DNA from: Mariniphaga sp.
GTDB lineage: Bacteria; Bacteroidota; Bacteroidia; Bacteroidales; Prolixibacteraceae
Reading direction: 5' to 3'
Length of the DNA: 14,441 nucleotides
Assembly (NCBI GenBank): GCA_013203525.1
Contig: JABMQB010000029.1
Location: forward strand, 1-14,441
A program made the translations under genes and the position numbers. Of the stretch, positions 7,171 to 14,422 are shown one piece after another. The notes below the pieces were generated by a model that saw only the letters and a program-made list of their open reading frames with translations, had not been told where the DNA came from and searched no databases. Within the stretch, counting starts at the first letter, position 1. Every line of letters begins with the position of its first letter.

Positions 7171-8163
7171 ATGAAAAAAACATATAACTGGGCTGTATTG
7201 GGCTGCGGCAAAATTGCCCGAAAATTCAGCAATGACTTAAAGCTTCTGCCAAATGCAAAACTTTATGCTGCAGCATCAAGAGATTTAAGCAAAGCACAAT
7301 CGTTTGCAAGTGAACTGGGATTTGAAAAAGCTTATGGAAGTTACGAAGAAATGGTAAATGATCCGAAAGTAGATGCGGTTTATGTTGCTACTCCCCACTC
7401 CCATCATCGCGACCATGCAATTCTTTGCCTTAATCATAAAAAACCTGTTTTAAACGAAAAGGCATTTGCACTCAACCTTCGTGAAGCCAAAGAAATTGTT
7501 AAGGCAGCAAGGGATAATAATACTTTTCTGATGGAAGCTTTCTGGACTCAATTCCAGCCAAGTTTTATTAAAGCAATGGAAATAATAAATTCGAGGGAAC
7601 TTGGAGCATTAAAAACTGTTCGCTCCGATTTTGCCTTTAATGGGCCATTTGATCCTAAAAACCGTTTATATAACCTTGAGTTAGGTGGAGGTTCGTTACT
7701 TGATATTGGAATTTATCCGGTATTTGCTGCTCTTAGGCCTTTAGGGAAACCGGACAGGATTAAGGCAATGGCTGATTTTGCTTCAACCGGTTCAGAGGAA
7801 AGTATTGCCATGATATTTAAATATGATTCTGGACAAATGGCTACACTTGCTTCAAGCTTTGCGGCGTTTTCATCAGTACAAACGGAGTATTGGCTTGAAA
7901 ATGGCTACATCAGGCTTAACCGTCACTGGAACACTCCCACTACCCTTTCTGTATTTAATAAAGAGAAGGATAAGGAAGAAGTTCTTGATTACACCGATAA
8001 GGTAGGATTTGGTTACCAATACGAAGCTGCCCATGTTATGGAATGCCTTGATGCGGGTAAAAAAGAAAGTGATATATTGCCATTGTCATTTAGCCTCGAT
8101 TTAATGGAAACATTAGATAGAATCCGTGATGAAGTAGGTGCGTTTTTTCCGGGAAGAGATTAG
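7171..8163 (+). CDS. Cytoplasmic Gfo/Idh/MocA oxidoreductase (dihydrodiol-dehydrogenase-like)
   Basis: The 330-residue protein has no signal peptide. The N-terminal Rossmann fold shows GCGKIA at 11-16, then VATPHSHH (72-79) and the catalytic-type lysine in EKAFA (Lys97). MEAFWTQF at 121-128 is typical of the dimeric dihydrodiol dehydrogenase/glucose-fructose oxidoreductase branch. The C-terminal alpha/beta domain carries LGGGSLLDIGIYP (171-183). It probably uses NAD(P)(H) to oxidise or reduce a sugar or sugar-like compound. It sits 37 nt after the phosphorylase gene and before the epimerase gene, so it is likely co-transcribed with the mannobiose pathway. The core pathway needs no redox step, so its substrate is unknown. 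It could handle oxidised mannosides or release a dead-end product. It differs clearly from the exported relative at 2555-3748. Confidence 0.9.
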   Translation: MKKTYNWAVLGCGKIARKFSNDLKLLPNAKLYAAASRDLSKAQSFASELGFEKAYGSYEEMVNDPKVDAVYVATPHSHHRDHAILCLNHKKPVLNEKAFALNLREAKEIVKAARDNNTFLMEAFWTQFQPSFIKAMEIINSRELGALKTVRSDFAFNGPFDPKNRLYNLELGGGSLLDIGIYPVFAALRPLGKPDRIKAMADFASTGSEESIAMIFKYDSGQMATLASSFAAFSSVQTEYWLENGYIRLNRHWNTPTTLSVFNKEKDKEEVLDYTDKVGFGYQYEAAHVMECLDAGKKESDILPLSFSLDLMETLDRIRDEVGAFFPGRD

Positions 8164-8180
8164 ATGAAGTTAATTTACGA

Positions 8181-8248
8181 TGTCATGGTGAGCCTGTCGA
8201 ACCATGATTTTCGCTATTAATTCACCCTTTGACAGGCTCAGGGTGACA
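8181..8248. repeat. Pair of inverted REP-like palindromic units (BIME-like)
   Basis: Two 27-nt units (8181-8207 and, reversed, 8222-8248) are separated by 14 nt. Each forms a perfect 7-bp stem with an 11-nt loop: TCATGGT/ACCATGA in unit 1 and TCACCCT/AGGGTGA in unit 2. The loops match as GAGCCTGTC(G/A)A once unit 2 is inverted. Between the units all three differing stem pairs change on both sides, so pairing is kept. The units also pair with each other. This fits REP sequences mobilised by RAYT (TnpA-REP) transposases, which occur as inverted pairs between genes; the GAGCCTGTCGA-type core is widespread in bacterial genomes (recalled). No transposase gene is in the window. Confidence 0.85.
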
Positions 8249-8262
8249 GCTAGGTAAATACT

Positions 8263-9450
8263 ATGGATTTAAAGAATCTTAAACTCGAATTCGAAAAAGA
8301 GTTAAATGAAAACATCCTTGATTATTGGGTGAAAAAAGTATACGATCCGAAAAATAAAACTTTCTTTGGGAGGATTGATTTGAATGAAAATCCCGATCCG
8401 GATCATAATAAATCAGCCGTATTAATTACCCGGATTTTATGGACATTTTCAGCTGCTTACCGTATGTATCCAAAACCGGAATATAAGCAAATGGCCGATG
8501 AAGCATACCGCATTGTCACTAATTATTTCTGGGATAATGAAAATGGAGGAATATATTGGGAAATAAAGGGCGACCACTCACCTGCTGATACGAAAAAACA
8601 ATTCTACGCACTCGCCTTTTGTATTTATGCATGTACAGAATATTATCTGGCTTTTGGGATTGAGCAAGCCAAACAATTGGGTATTTCATTGTATATGATT
8701 CTTGAAGCTAAATCATTTAATCCGGCTAACAATGGATACATTGATGCTCTTTCGAAAGATTATCAAAAGATAAGTGGGCTACGCCTCAGTGAAAAGGAGA
8801 TTGCCGATACAATGACCATGAATACTCACCTTCATGTATTGGAGGCTTATACAAACCTTTACAGGGTATGGGATGATAAAGAGTTAAAACTAAAATTAAA
8901 TAACCTTTTACGCACTTTCCTCGATAAAATCGTAAATCACGAAACCTGGCACTTCAACCTGTTTTTTGATGAAAATTGGAAAGTTGTTGGAGATGTTGAT
9001 TCATATGGGCATGATATTGAAGGTACCTGGTTATTGTATGAGGCAGCTGAAATTTTAGGTGATGAATCAATTTTAAAAGAGGTAGAAGAAGTTGCTGTTA
9101 AAATGGCTGAAGTTACCATTAATGAAGGTGTTGTAAAATCGCATGGTGGATTATTATATGAAAAGGAGGATGGCCATTTACTGGAGGAATTTCACTGGTG
9201 GCCACAAGCTGAAGCAGTTATTGGGTTTTTTAACCTCTGGCAAATAACTGGTAGTAAGAAATACCTTGATTTGGCGGTAGGTAGCTGGGAGTTTATTAAG
9301 AATCATATTGTTGACAGTGAGCATGGTGAATGGTATTGGAGTGTGGATAAAAACCTTAAAACCATGCCGATAGAAAAAGTAAATGGATGGAAAGCCCCAT
9401 ATCATAATGGACGGATGTGTATGGAGCTAATAAGGAGGATTGATCAATAA
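8263..9450 (+). CDS. Cellobiose/mannobiose 2-epimerase (AGE superfamily)
   Basis: This 395-residue cytoplasmic enzyme interconverts the reducing-end sugar of beta-1,4-disaccharides at C2. In this setting it turns mannobiose into 4-O-beta-mannosyl-glucose for the GH130 phosphorylase. It is an (alpha/alpha)6-barrel of normal family length. The key residues are Arg57 (ITRILW), His191 (NTHLHVLEAY), His250 and Glu253 (YGHDIEG), HWWPQAE at 311-317, and His381 (KAPYHNGRMCMEL). The spacing Arg-His-His-His (134, 59, 131 residues) equals that of R66, H200, H259 and H390 in Rhodothermus marinus cellobiose 2-epimerase as I recall it. This argues for a disaccharide epimerase over an N-acylglucosamine epimerase. 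Its ATG is 99 nt after the previous gene, across the REP-like pair, which may modulate its expression. The next gene follows after 11 nt. Confidence 0.95.
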   Translation: MDLKNLKLEFEKELNENILDYWVKKVYDPKNKTFFGRIDLNENPDPDHNKSAVLITRILWTFSAAYRMYPKPEYKQMADEAYRIVTNYFWDNENGGIYWEIKGDHSPADTKKQFYALAFCIYACTEYYLAFGIEQAKQLGISLYMILEAKSFNPANNGYIDALSKDYQKISGLRLSEKEIADTMTMNTHLHVLEAYTNLYRVWDDKELKLKLNNLLRTFLDKIVNHETWHFNLFFDENWKVVGDVDSYGHDIEGTWLLYEAAEILGDESILKEVEEVAVKMAEVTINEGVVKSHGGLLYEKEDGHLLEEFHWWPQAEAVIGFFNLWQITGSKKYLDLAVGSWEFIKNHIVDSEHGEWYWSVDKNLKTMPIEKVNGWKAPYHNGRMCMELIRRIDQ

Positions 9451-9461
9451 AATGGTTCATT

Positions 9462-9971
9462 ATGGATGTAATTTTAAAAAAATTAAGGGAGGTCGACATT
9501 ATGGATATTTATGATTTGGTTTCCAATGTTTACAATACATCCAGCAGCATGAGCGAAATCATTACAGATAAATTCCCAGATAAAAACTCTTGCCAGAATT
9601 ACTTTGAAGACATATTAAAACAGCCTGGTTCAATAGTTTTATTTGCAGAAGTTAATAAAATGCTTGCCGGCTACCTTACTATTAAACCAAGGCATCAGGC
9701 TAACATTAAACATACCTCTGAATTAAATATGGGAGTTCATTCTGAATCAAGGGGGCAAGGTATTGGAAAATTCCTTCTTGAAAATTCCATAAAACAGGCT
9801 AAAGAATCAAACGACATCGAAATAATCTATCTGATGGTGAGGTCAGACAATTACCCCGCAATCCGTCTGTATGAAATTTTTGGTTTTGAGCAGATGGTTG
9901 TCCTTGATAAAGACACCAAAATTGGGAATACTTATTATGATGGAGTTTTGATGCGACGGTTTCTTTATTAA
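9462..9971 (+). CDS. GNAT-family N-acetyltransferase
   Basis: The 169-residue protein has the GNAT fold. The beta4/alpha3 acetyl-CoA pyrophosphate-binding loop is SRGQGIGKFLL (96-106), preceded by the LNMGVHSE strand. The typical C-terminal half follows: IIYLMVRSDNYPAIRLYEIFGFEQ (in two stretches, about 121-144). It is cytoplasmic and transfers an acetyl group from acetyl-CoA to an amine, but the acceptor cannot be told from the sequence. The gene starts 11 nt after the epimerase stop, so it is probably the last gene of that transcript. A short terminator-like hairpin follows 16 nt after its stop. No functional link to mannan use is evident. Confidence 0.88.
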   Translation: MDVILKKLREVDIMDIYDLVSNVYNTSSSMSEIITDKFPDKNSCQNYFEDILKQPGSIVLFAEVNKMLAGYLTIKPRHQANIKHTSELNMGVHSESRGQGIGKFLLENSIKQAKESNDIEIIYLMVRSDNYPAIRLYEIFGFEQMVVLDKDTKIGNTYYDGVLMRRFLY

Positions 9972-9987
9972 AATATAAATATACTTT

Positions 9988-10010
9988 ACCGTGTTGCGGT
10001 TTTTGTTTTG
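9988..10010 (+). terminator. Possible short terminator after the GNAT gene
   Basis: A 4-bp stem ACCG/CGGT (9988-9991 with 9997-10000), with a 5-nt loop, runs directly into TTTTGTTTTG. The T-tract and position 16 nt past the stop codon support termination, but the stem is short. A second small hairpin, TCCCC-GCA-GGGGA (10040-10052), followed by TATTCTTTTTG, lies downstream and may reinforce it. Confidence 0.42.
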
Positions 10011-10127
10011 TAAGAAAGCAAGTATAACTGAAAACTTTTTCCCCGCAGGGGATATTCTTTTTGTAATTAAAAAGCAGTTTGCAAAACCTATAATTATAGC
10101 TTTAAATTAAACCAAATAATCAATATC

Positions 10128-11447
10128 ATGAAACAACTTTTCACTTTCATTTTAATAAGTACTATAATTTTCAGCCTCAATGCCCAGACGTTCGACAGGC
10201 AGAAAATGGACAACCTTTTTAACCTGATTGAAGAAAATAATAAATCAATGGGTAGTATCTCCATTTTTCAGGATGGAAAAGAAGTATATCAAAAATCAAT
10301 TGGTTTTGTTGATATTAATAACAATTTAATGTCAAATGCCACAACAATATACAGGATTGGCTCAATATCAAAAACCTTTACCACAACTATTATAATGCAG
10401 ATGGTTGAAGAGAAAAAACTTACTCTGGAAACAAAACTTTCAAAGTGGTTTAAGAAGATTCCAAACTCAGAAAAAATTTCCATAAAACAATTATTAGGTC
10501 ATCGAAGTGGGCTATTTAATTTTACGAATGCAGAAGGTTATGCATCGCAAACAGAAAAACCAAAATCAAGGTCTGAACAACTAAAAACTTTTATTAAAAA
10601 TGGAACTGTCTTTGAGCCGGGTGAAAAAGCCGAATATTCAAATACTAATTTTGTGTTGTTAAGTTTTATTATCGAAGAGGTTGAAAATAAACCATTTTCA
10701 GAAGTTCTTGACGAAAGGATTGTTGAAAGAATCGGGCTAAAAAACACAAGTTATGGAGGTAAAATAAACACTGCTAATAATGAAGCCTTATCGTATAGAA
10801 AAGAAAATAATTGGGTACTGAATACTGAAACTGATATGAGTATTCCAATGGGAGCCGGTGCAATTGTTTCCACACCAACCGATTTAAATATTTTTTTTAA
10901 TAAACTTTTTGCTGGTGAACTGATTTCTGTAGAATCATTAAACAAAATGAAAAATATTGTTGATGGTTATGGTTTAGGACTTTTTACCTACCCGTTTTCT
11001 GAAAAACAATCGTTTGGGCATACCGGTGGTATTGATGGGTTCAGGGCTATTGCTTCCATATTCCCTGACGAAAACGTGGCAATATCATTTTGTAGAAACG
11101 GCGAAAATATGTCGGGCAATGATATTCTGATTGGGGCTTTAAGTATTTACTTCGTGCATGATTACGAATTACCTGAATTTGCACCTGCTATAGTCTTAAA
11201 CATTGAGGTTTTAGAACAATATTCTGGAACATACAGCAGCCCTACGGCACCTTTAAAATTAAAAATATTTATCGATGGTGATGTATTAAAAGCTCAGGGC
11301 GAAGGGCAACCCTCCTTCCCTCTCGAAGCCTTTGACGAAAACAAATTCAAGTTCGAACAGGCTGGTGTACAAATTGAATTTATTCCTTCCGAAAGTAAGC
11401 TCATTTTAAAACAAGGTGGCGGAACATTTGAAATGGCAAAAGAATAA
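10128..11447 (+). CDS. Exported serine hydrolase, beta-lactamase/penicillin-binding fold (PF00144-like)
   Basis: The 439-residue protein has a signal peptide (1-20, ending SLNAQ) and the three motifs of class C-type serine hydrolases. These are SxxK as Ser79-Ile-Ser-Lys82 with the nucleophile Ser79, YSN at 170-172, and HTG at 298-300 in place of KTG. LLGHRSGLFNF (122-132) is the typical family segment. A C-terminal region (about 350-439) of beta-strands resembles the lipocalin-like domain often fused to such hydrolases. It is likely periplasmic and acts as an esterase, D-amino peptidase or carboxypeptidase; true beta-lactamase activity cannot be inferred. It begins a new group 156 nt after the GNAT gene and is followed 14 nt later by a cupin gene. 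Confidence 0.92.
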   Translation: MKQLFTFILISTIIFSLNAQTFDRQKMDNLFNLIEENNKSMGSISIFQDGKEVYQKSIGFVDINNNLMSNATTIYRIGSISKTFTTTIIMQMVEEKKLTLETKLSKWFKKIPNSEKISIKQLLGHRSGLFNFTNAEGYASQTEKPKSRSEQLKTFIKNGTVFEPGEKAEYSNTNFVLLSFIIEEVENKPFSEVLDERIVERIGLKNTSYGGKINTANNEALSYRKENNWVLNTETDMSIPMGAGAIVSTPTDLNIFFNKLFAGELISVESLNKMKNIVDGYGLGLFTYPFSEKQSFGHTGGIDGFRAIASIFPDENVAISFCRNGENMSGNDILIGALSIYFVHDYELPEFAPAIVLNIEVLEQYSGTYSSPTAPLKLKIFIDGDVLKAQGEGQPSFPLEAFDENKFKFEQAGVQIEFIPSESKLILKQGGGTFEMAKE

Positions 11448-11461
11448 TTATACTTAAATTA

Positions 11462-11821
11462 ATGGATAAAATAAATATTCAGGAAAAATTAAATTTGATA
11501 ACTGATTACTGGAAACCAATAATAGTTGGCGAGTTGAATAAACAACAAGTTCGTTTGGTAAAAATAAAAGGCGAATTTGTTATGCATAAACATGAAAATG
11601 AAGATGAGTTATTCCTTGTAATTAAAGGTTGTTTTAAAATGGATTATGGTGACAGGATTGTACATATCAATGAGGGTGAGTTTATTATTATACCCAAAGG
11701 TGTTAAACACCGCCCAATTGCAGATACGGAAGCACATTTGCTTCTTTTTGAACCTGAAACAGTTTTAAATACAGGGGACGTAAAAAATAGTTTTACAGTT
11801 AATTCACCTGAAAAAAAATAA
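11462..11821 (+). CDS. Small single-domain cupin protein
   Basis: This 119-residue cytoplasmic protein is one cupin barrel. Motif 1 runs GEFVMHKHENEDELFLVIKG (37-56), giving candidate metal ligands His42, His44 and Glu49. Motif 2 is GEFIIIPKGVKHRP (72-85) with His83. All four expected ligands are present, so it likely binds a divalent metal. Small cupins of this type serve as sugar isomerases, dioxygenases or ligand sensors, and the sequence does not choose among them. It lies 14 nt after the serine hydrolase and 2 nt before the next gene, so the three are probably co-transcribed. Confidence 0.9.
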   Translation: MDKINIQEKLNLITDYWKPIIVGELNKQQVRLVKIKGEFVMHKHENEDELFLVIKGCFKMDYGDRIVHINEGEFIIIPKGVKHRPIADTEAHLLLFEPETVLNTGDVKNSFTVNSPEKK

Positions 11822-11823
11822 AA

Positions 11824-12258
11824 ATGGATTATGCACTAATTAAAGATCGGCTGGCACCTTGTGGATTACATTGCGGAAAATGTTTCGCATTTACCGAAGG
11901 TGATATTAATAAATATAGCAACCTGCTTAAAGATTCACTGGGAAATTTTGATATTTATGCCGAAAGGTTTGTCGATTTAATTGATGAACCGGTTTTTACC
12001 AAATACACCGATTTTAAAGAGCTCCTTAATTATTTCTCATCAGTTCAATGCAAAGGATGCAGAAAAGAAAAATGTAAAATTTTTAAAGATTGTAAAGTTC
12101 GGGGCTGTGCAGAAATTAAAGAAGTTGATTTTTGCTTTCAATGCGATGAATTCCCTTGTGAAAATACAGGATTTGACCAACATCTTCATAAACGGTCGGT
12201 TGATATTAATTACAGGATAAAAAAAAAATGGAGTAGAAAATTATTACAAGGAAATTAA
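11824..12258 (+). CDS. Cys-rich DUF3795-like protein, probable metal binding
   Basis: The 144-residue protein is rich in paired cysteines: CGLHCGKC at 13-20, a central cluster with CKGC, CKIF, DCK and GCAE, and FCFQCDEFPC towards the C-terminus. The N-terminal LAPCGLHCGKC and the closing C..C.EFPC are the hallmark of the DUF3795 family, proposed to bind zinc or an iron-sulfur cluster; no reaction is established. It is cytoplasmic and has a basic C-terminal tail. The ATG is 2 nt after the cupin stop, which indicates translational coupling. The tail is lysine/arginine rich (IKKKWSRK). Confidence 0.86.
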   Translation: MDYALIKDRLAPCGLHCGKCFAFTEGDINKYSNLLKDSLGNFDIYAERFVDLIDEPVFTKYTDFKELLNYFSSVQCKGCRKEKCKIFKDCKVRGCAEIKEVDFCFQCDEFPCENTGFDQHLHKRSVDINYRIKKKWSRKLLQGN

Positions 12259-12287
12259 AGATAAACCACGTTATTAGTAACATTCAG

Positions 12288-13070
12288 GTGATTCTTAATA
12301 AAACATTCTGGAAAAGAATATTTATTTCAAAACCAATTATTTCGGTTTGTATTCTCCTTATTTTAATTATTGCCTACAAATCAAAACCTGAACCTGAATT
12401 AATTAAAGAAACCTGGATAGGTAAATCAATATCGGAATGGCCGGATTTTGCCCTTACCAATGAAATTAGTTTTAATGATATCACCTATCGCCATCTGGCA
12501 AATTCTTTTTAGGTTGATACCAGAGAAGACACACTCGGTGTTAGTTGTAAACATATTTTTATTGTATTTGCCAATAACCAGAATTATGAAACCGTGAAAT
12601 TGAAAGAGGATTTCAGGTATTGGAATTTGTATCCTAAAAATAAAAAGGACCAGAAACTGGGAATCAGAAAAATACTTAATGAGGATAGTTCAGAGCCAAT
12701 CGGGCAGTTTAATACATTAAAGGTTCGCGACTGGATAATATTTGAACTTCAGGATAAAAGGGAGGATATATACCCTTAAAAAATAAGGTATACTCCTTTG
12801 AAAATTAATGAAATAGTTTATAATGTTGGCTGGGGGATGATACAGGAAGATAATACCTACCCTGAAATAGTTAAAATGCAATGTGTAAAAAATATGGGTA
12901 ATTATTATTACATGAAAACTCTTAATACCGATGTTAAGCTTCATGGCAGAAGTGGATCCGCAGTAGTTGATAAAAACGGTTAACTGGTTGGAATAATATC
13001 AGGTGCTGAAGGAAATCTTGGAGTTGTTGGTAGCATTAGTTATTTAAATCAAATAATTACAAAATATTGA
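12288..13070 (+). pseudogene. Trypsin-like serine protease gene with three in-frame stop codons
   Basis: One frame runs from a GTG at 12288 to TGA at 13068-13070 (260 codons) with no frameshift. It is interrupted by TAG (12510-12512), TAA (12777-12779) and TAA (12981-12983). Conceptual translation gives an N-terminal membrane anchor or signal (about codons 15-30), then CKHIF with candidate catalytic His at codon 89, RDWIIF with Asp at codon 148, and GRSGSAVVDKNG with Ser at codon 222. LVGIISG follows in the chymotrypsin/HtrA-like order His-Asp-Ser. The stops fall where Leu (SF*V, YP*K) and Leu or Lys (NG*L) would be expected. No strong ribosome binding site precedes the GTG, and an upstream in-frame ATG (12228) is closed by a TAG. 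It is probably a recently inactivated gene; readthrough or sequencing error are alternatives. Confidence 0.82.
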
Positions 13071-13085
13071 ATACAAAAGGCAAAC

Positions 13086-14222
13086 CTATTCCAGGTTAAT
13101 GTCCACTTCCCAATGTTCTGCCACGGTTTTCAATTCATTCATTGTCAGGTGTATTACTGCACCATGCTTGGGCCTTTCAAAATTTGTAGTTTTCATTATT
13201 CCTTCATTAAAGTGCCCTATGTCCTTGTATATCACAAAGTCGGTAGTTTCGCTGAATCCCATATTATTGGGCCTACCTCCGTAAACATCATACATGAGCA
13301 CATATGTATTGGTTCCCAGCCTTTTGAAAACGTTAGGTGCTTCAGTTGGAGCCGTTTCAGGATCAATACGCCGGGTCTCTGATTTATAATCCCGGCTTAT
13401 TTCATCGGAAACAGCATGCAATATCTTTGCACCGGCCACGTAAAACAGATGATATTTATCTCCTGCTTTTGTTATGTCGCCATCAATACCGCCGATGTCA
13501 GGGATACGTTCCGGCATTGTCTCAAGCCTGGTAAAAGCATCATCGGTATATGAACAATACATGTTGGCTTCCTTGTTGTTGTAACGTATGGTAAAATATA
13601 CCATCATCTTTTGTTTTAAGGGATCATAAACTGTTTGAGGAGCCCAGGAACAATCAATATCGCCAAGTTCAGGGAAAGCCAGATCAACACGAAAATCTGA
13701 ATGTGTCCAGTGAATCAGGTCATACGATTTCATGAGTACAATGGCACGGTTATTACCCCAGCCATATTGCTCCTCGGGCCTTTGCCACCGGGTGGTGCGG
13801 TGGCCAGCACGTTGTCCGAAAATATGAAGATCAGTCATAGCAAGGTAAAAGGCACCATCCGGCCCACGGGCAATGTGTGGATCGCGAACACCTTTTTGTT
13901 CAGCCAGTTGTGTGCCATCAAATATAAAATCTCCATCGTTTAAATCAGTAAAAGTATAACCATCGTGGCTGATTGCCATATATGCCGATTGAGTCTGATC
14001 CTTAAAATATACCAACAGATAACCAGCCATATCCTTCTCTTCCGGCATTACTGCTTCTAAGGGTTTTTCCAGAGCAGGAACTATGGTTATGCCTGTTGGG
14101 TGGCTAGTTTGCTGACTGATTTGCGATAGCCCGTTAAAAGCAATAAATAATCCCAATGCCGTGATTAGGATATTCAGAAATACAGGCTTCAATTTGTATT
14201 CCCTTTGATTGATATATGACAT
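13086..14222 (-). CDS. Secreted glycoside hydrolase family 43
   Basis: The 378-residue product has a long signal or anchor sequence (basic n-region to residue 12, hydrophobic 13-30, ending GLSQ), so it is exported. The rest is a five-bladed beta-propeller of GH43: the catalytic base Asp114 in GVRDPHIARG, CSWAPQTVYD (191-200), the pKa-modulating Asp247 in GIDGDI, and the acid Glu294 in PTEAPNVF. GH43 enzymes are inverting arabinofuranosidases, xylosidases, arabinanases or galactosidases; this sequence alone does not decide which. It is a single domain without a binding module. It converges on the broken protease gene, with only 15 nt between their stops. A role in trimming plant cell-wall side chains would fit the neighbouring mannan genes, but no operon link exists in the window. 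Confidence 0.93.
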   Translation of the reverse strand: MSYINQREYKLKPVFLNILITALGLFIAFNGLSQISQQTSHPTGITIVPALEKPLEAVMPEEKDMAGYLLVYFKDQTQSAYMAISHDGYTFTDLNDGDFIFDGTQLAEQKGVRDPHIARGPDGAFYLAMTDLHIFGQRAGHRTTRWQRPEEQYGWGNNRAIVLMKSYDLIHWTHSDFRVDLAFPELGDIDCSWAPQTVYDPLKQKMMVYFTIRYNNKEANMYCSYTDDAFTRLETMPERIPDIGGIDGDITKAGDKYHLFYVAGAKILHAVSDEISRDYKSETRRIDPETAPTEAPNVFKRLGTNTYVLMYDVYGGRPNNMGFSETTDFVIYKDIGHFNEGIMKTTNFERPKHGAVIHLTMNELKTVAEHWEVDINLE

Positions 14223-14392
14223 ATTATTTATGGTTTAGATTATTCAAATATAAAGAAACTAAAAATTCAGATACCTCTTTGAATATTGAAAAGTAACATC
14301 TAACCAAAAACTACATTTTTTACATACCATTACTATTTTTAGTAATAAAACTTTTATATTTAATTACACTGTTGTCCGGTAAAACTAATTAA

Positions 14393-14422
14393 CCGGGTCA
14401 GGTATTTTGCAGCCTAACCCGG
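14393..14422 (-). terminator. Terminator-like hairpin at the right edge
   Basis: Leftward reading gives a 10-bp stem (14422-14413 with 14402-14393) with one G-U wobble and a 10-nt loop, followed by TTAATTAGTTTTA. On the + strand the same position is a C-A mismatch, which favours the leftward transcript. It probably ends a leftward gene lying beyond the window. The remaining 14223-14392 is AT-rich and should hold the GH43 promoter, but I see no clear motif. Confidence 0.5.

Noticed and set aside
12228..12287. ATG at 12228 as the true start of the broken protease gene
   Set aside because: It is in frame but followed after one codon by TAG and sits inside the DUF3795 gene. Invoking yet another misread stop is not justified.
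12717..12944. Leftward 75-codon open frame across the broken protease gene
   Set aside because: It is antisense to the protease frame, which carries recognisable catalytic motifs. No start context or family pattern is visible.
13083..13097. 5-bp inverted repeat AACCT/AGGTT at the convergent gene ends as a terminator
   Set aside because: The stem is short and overlaps the GH43 stop codon, and the leftward tail is only modestly T-rich. It may contribute but is too weak to call.
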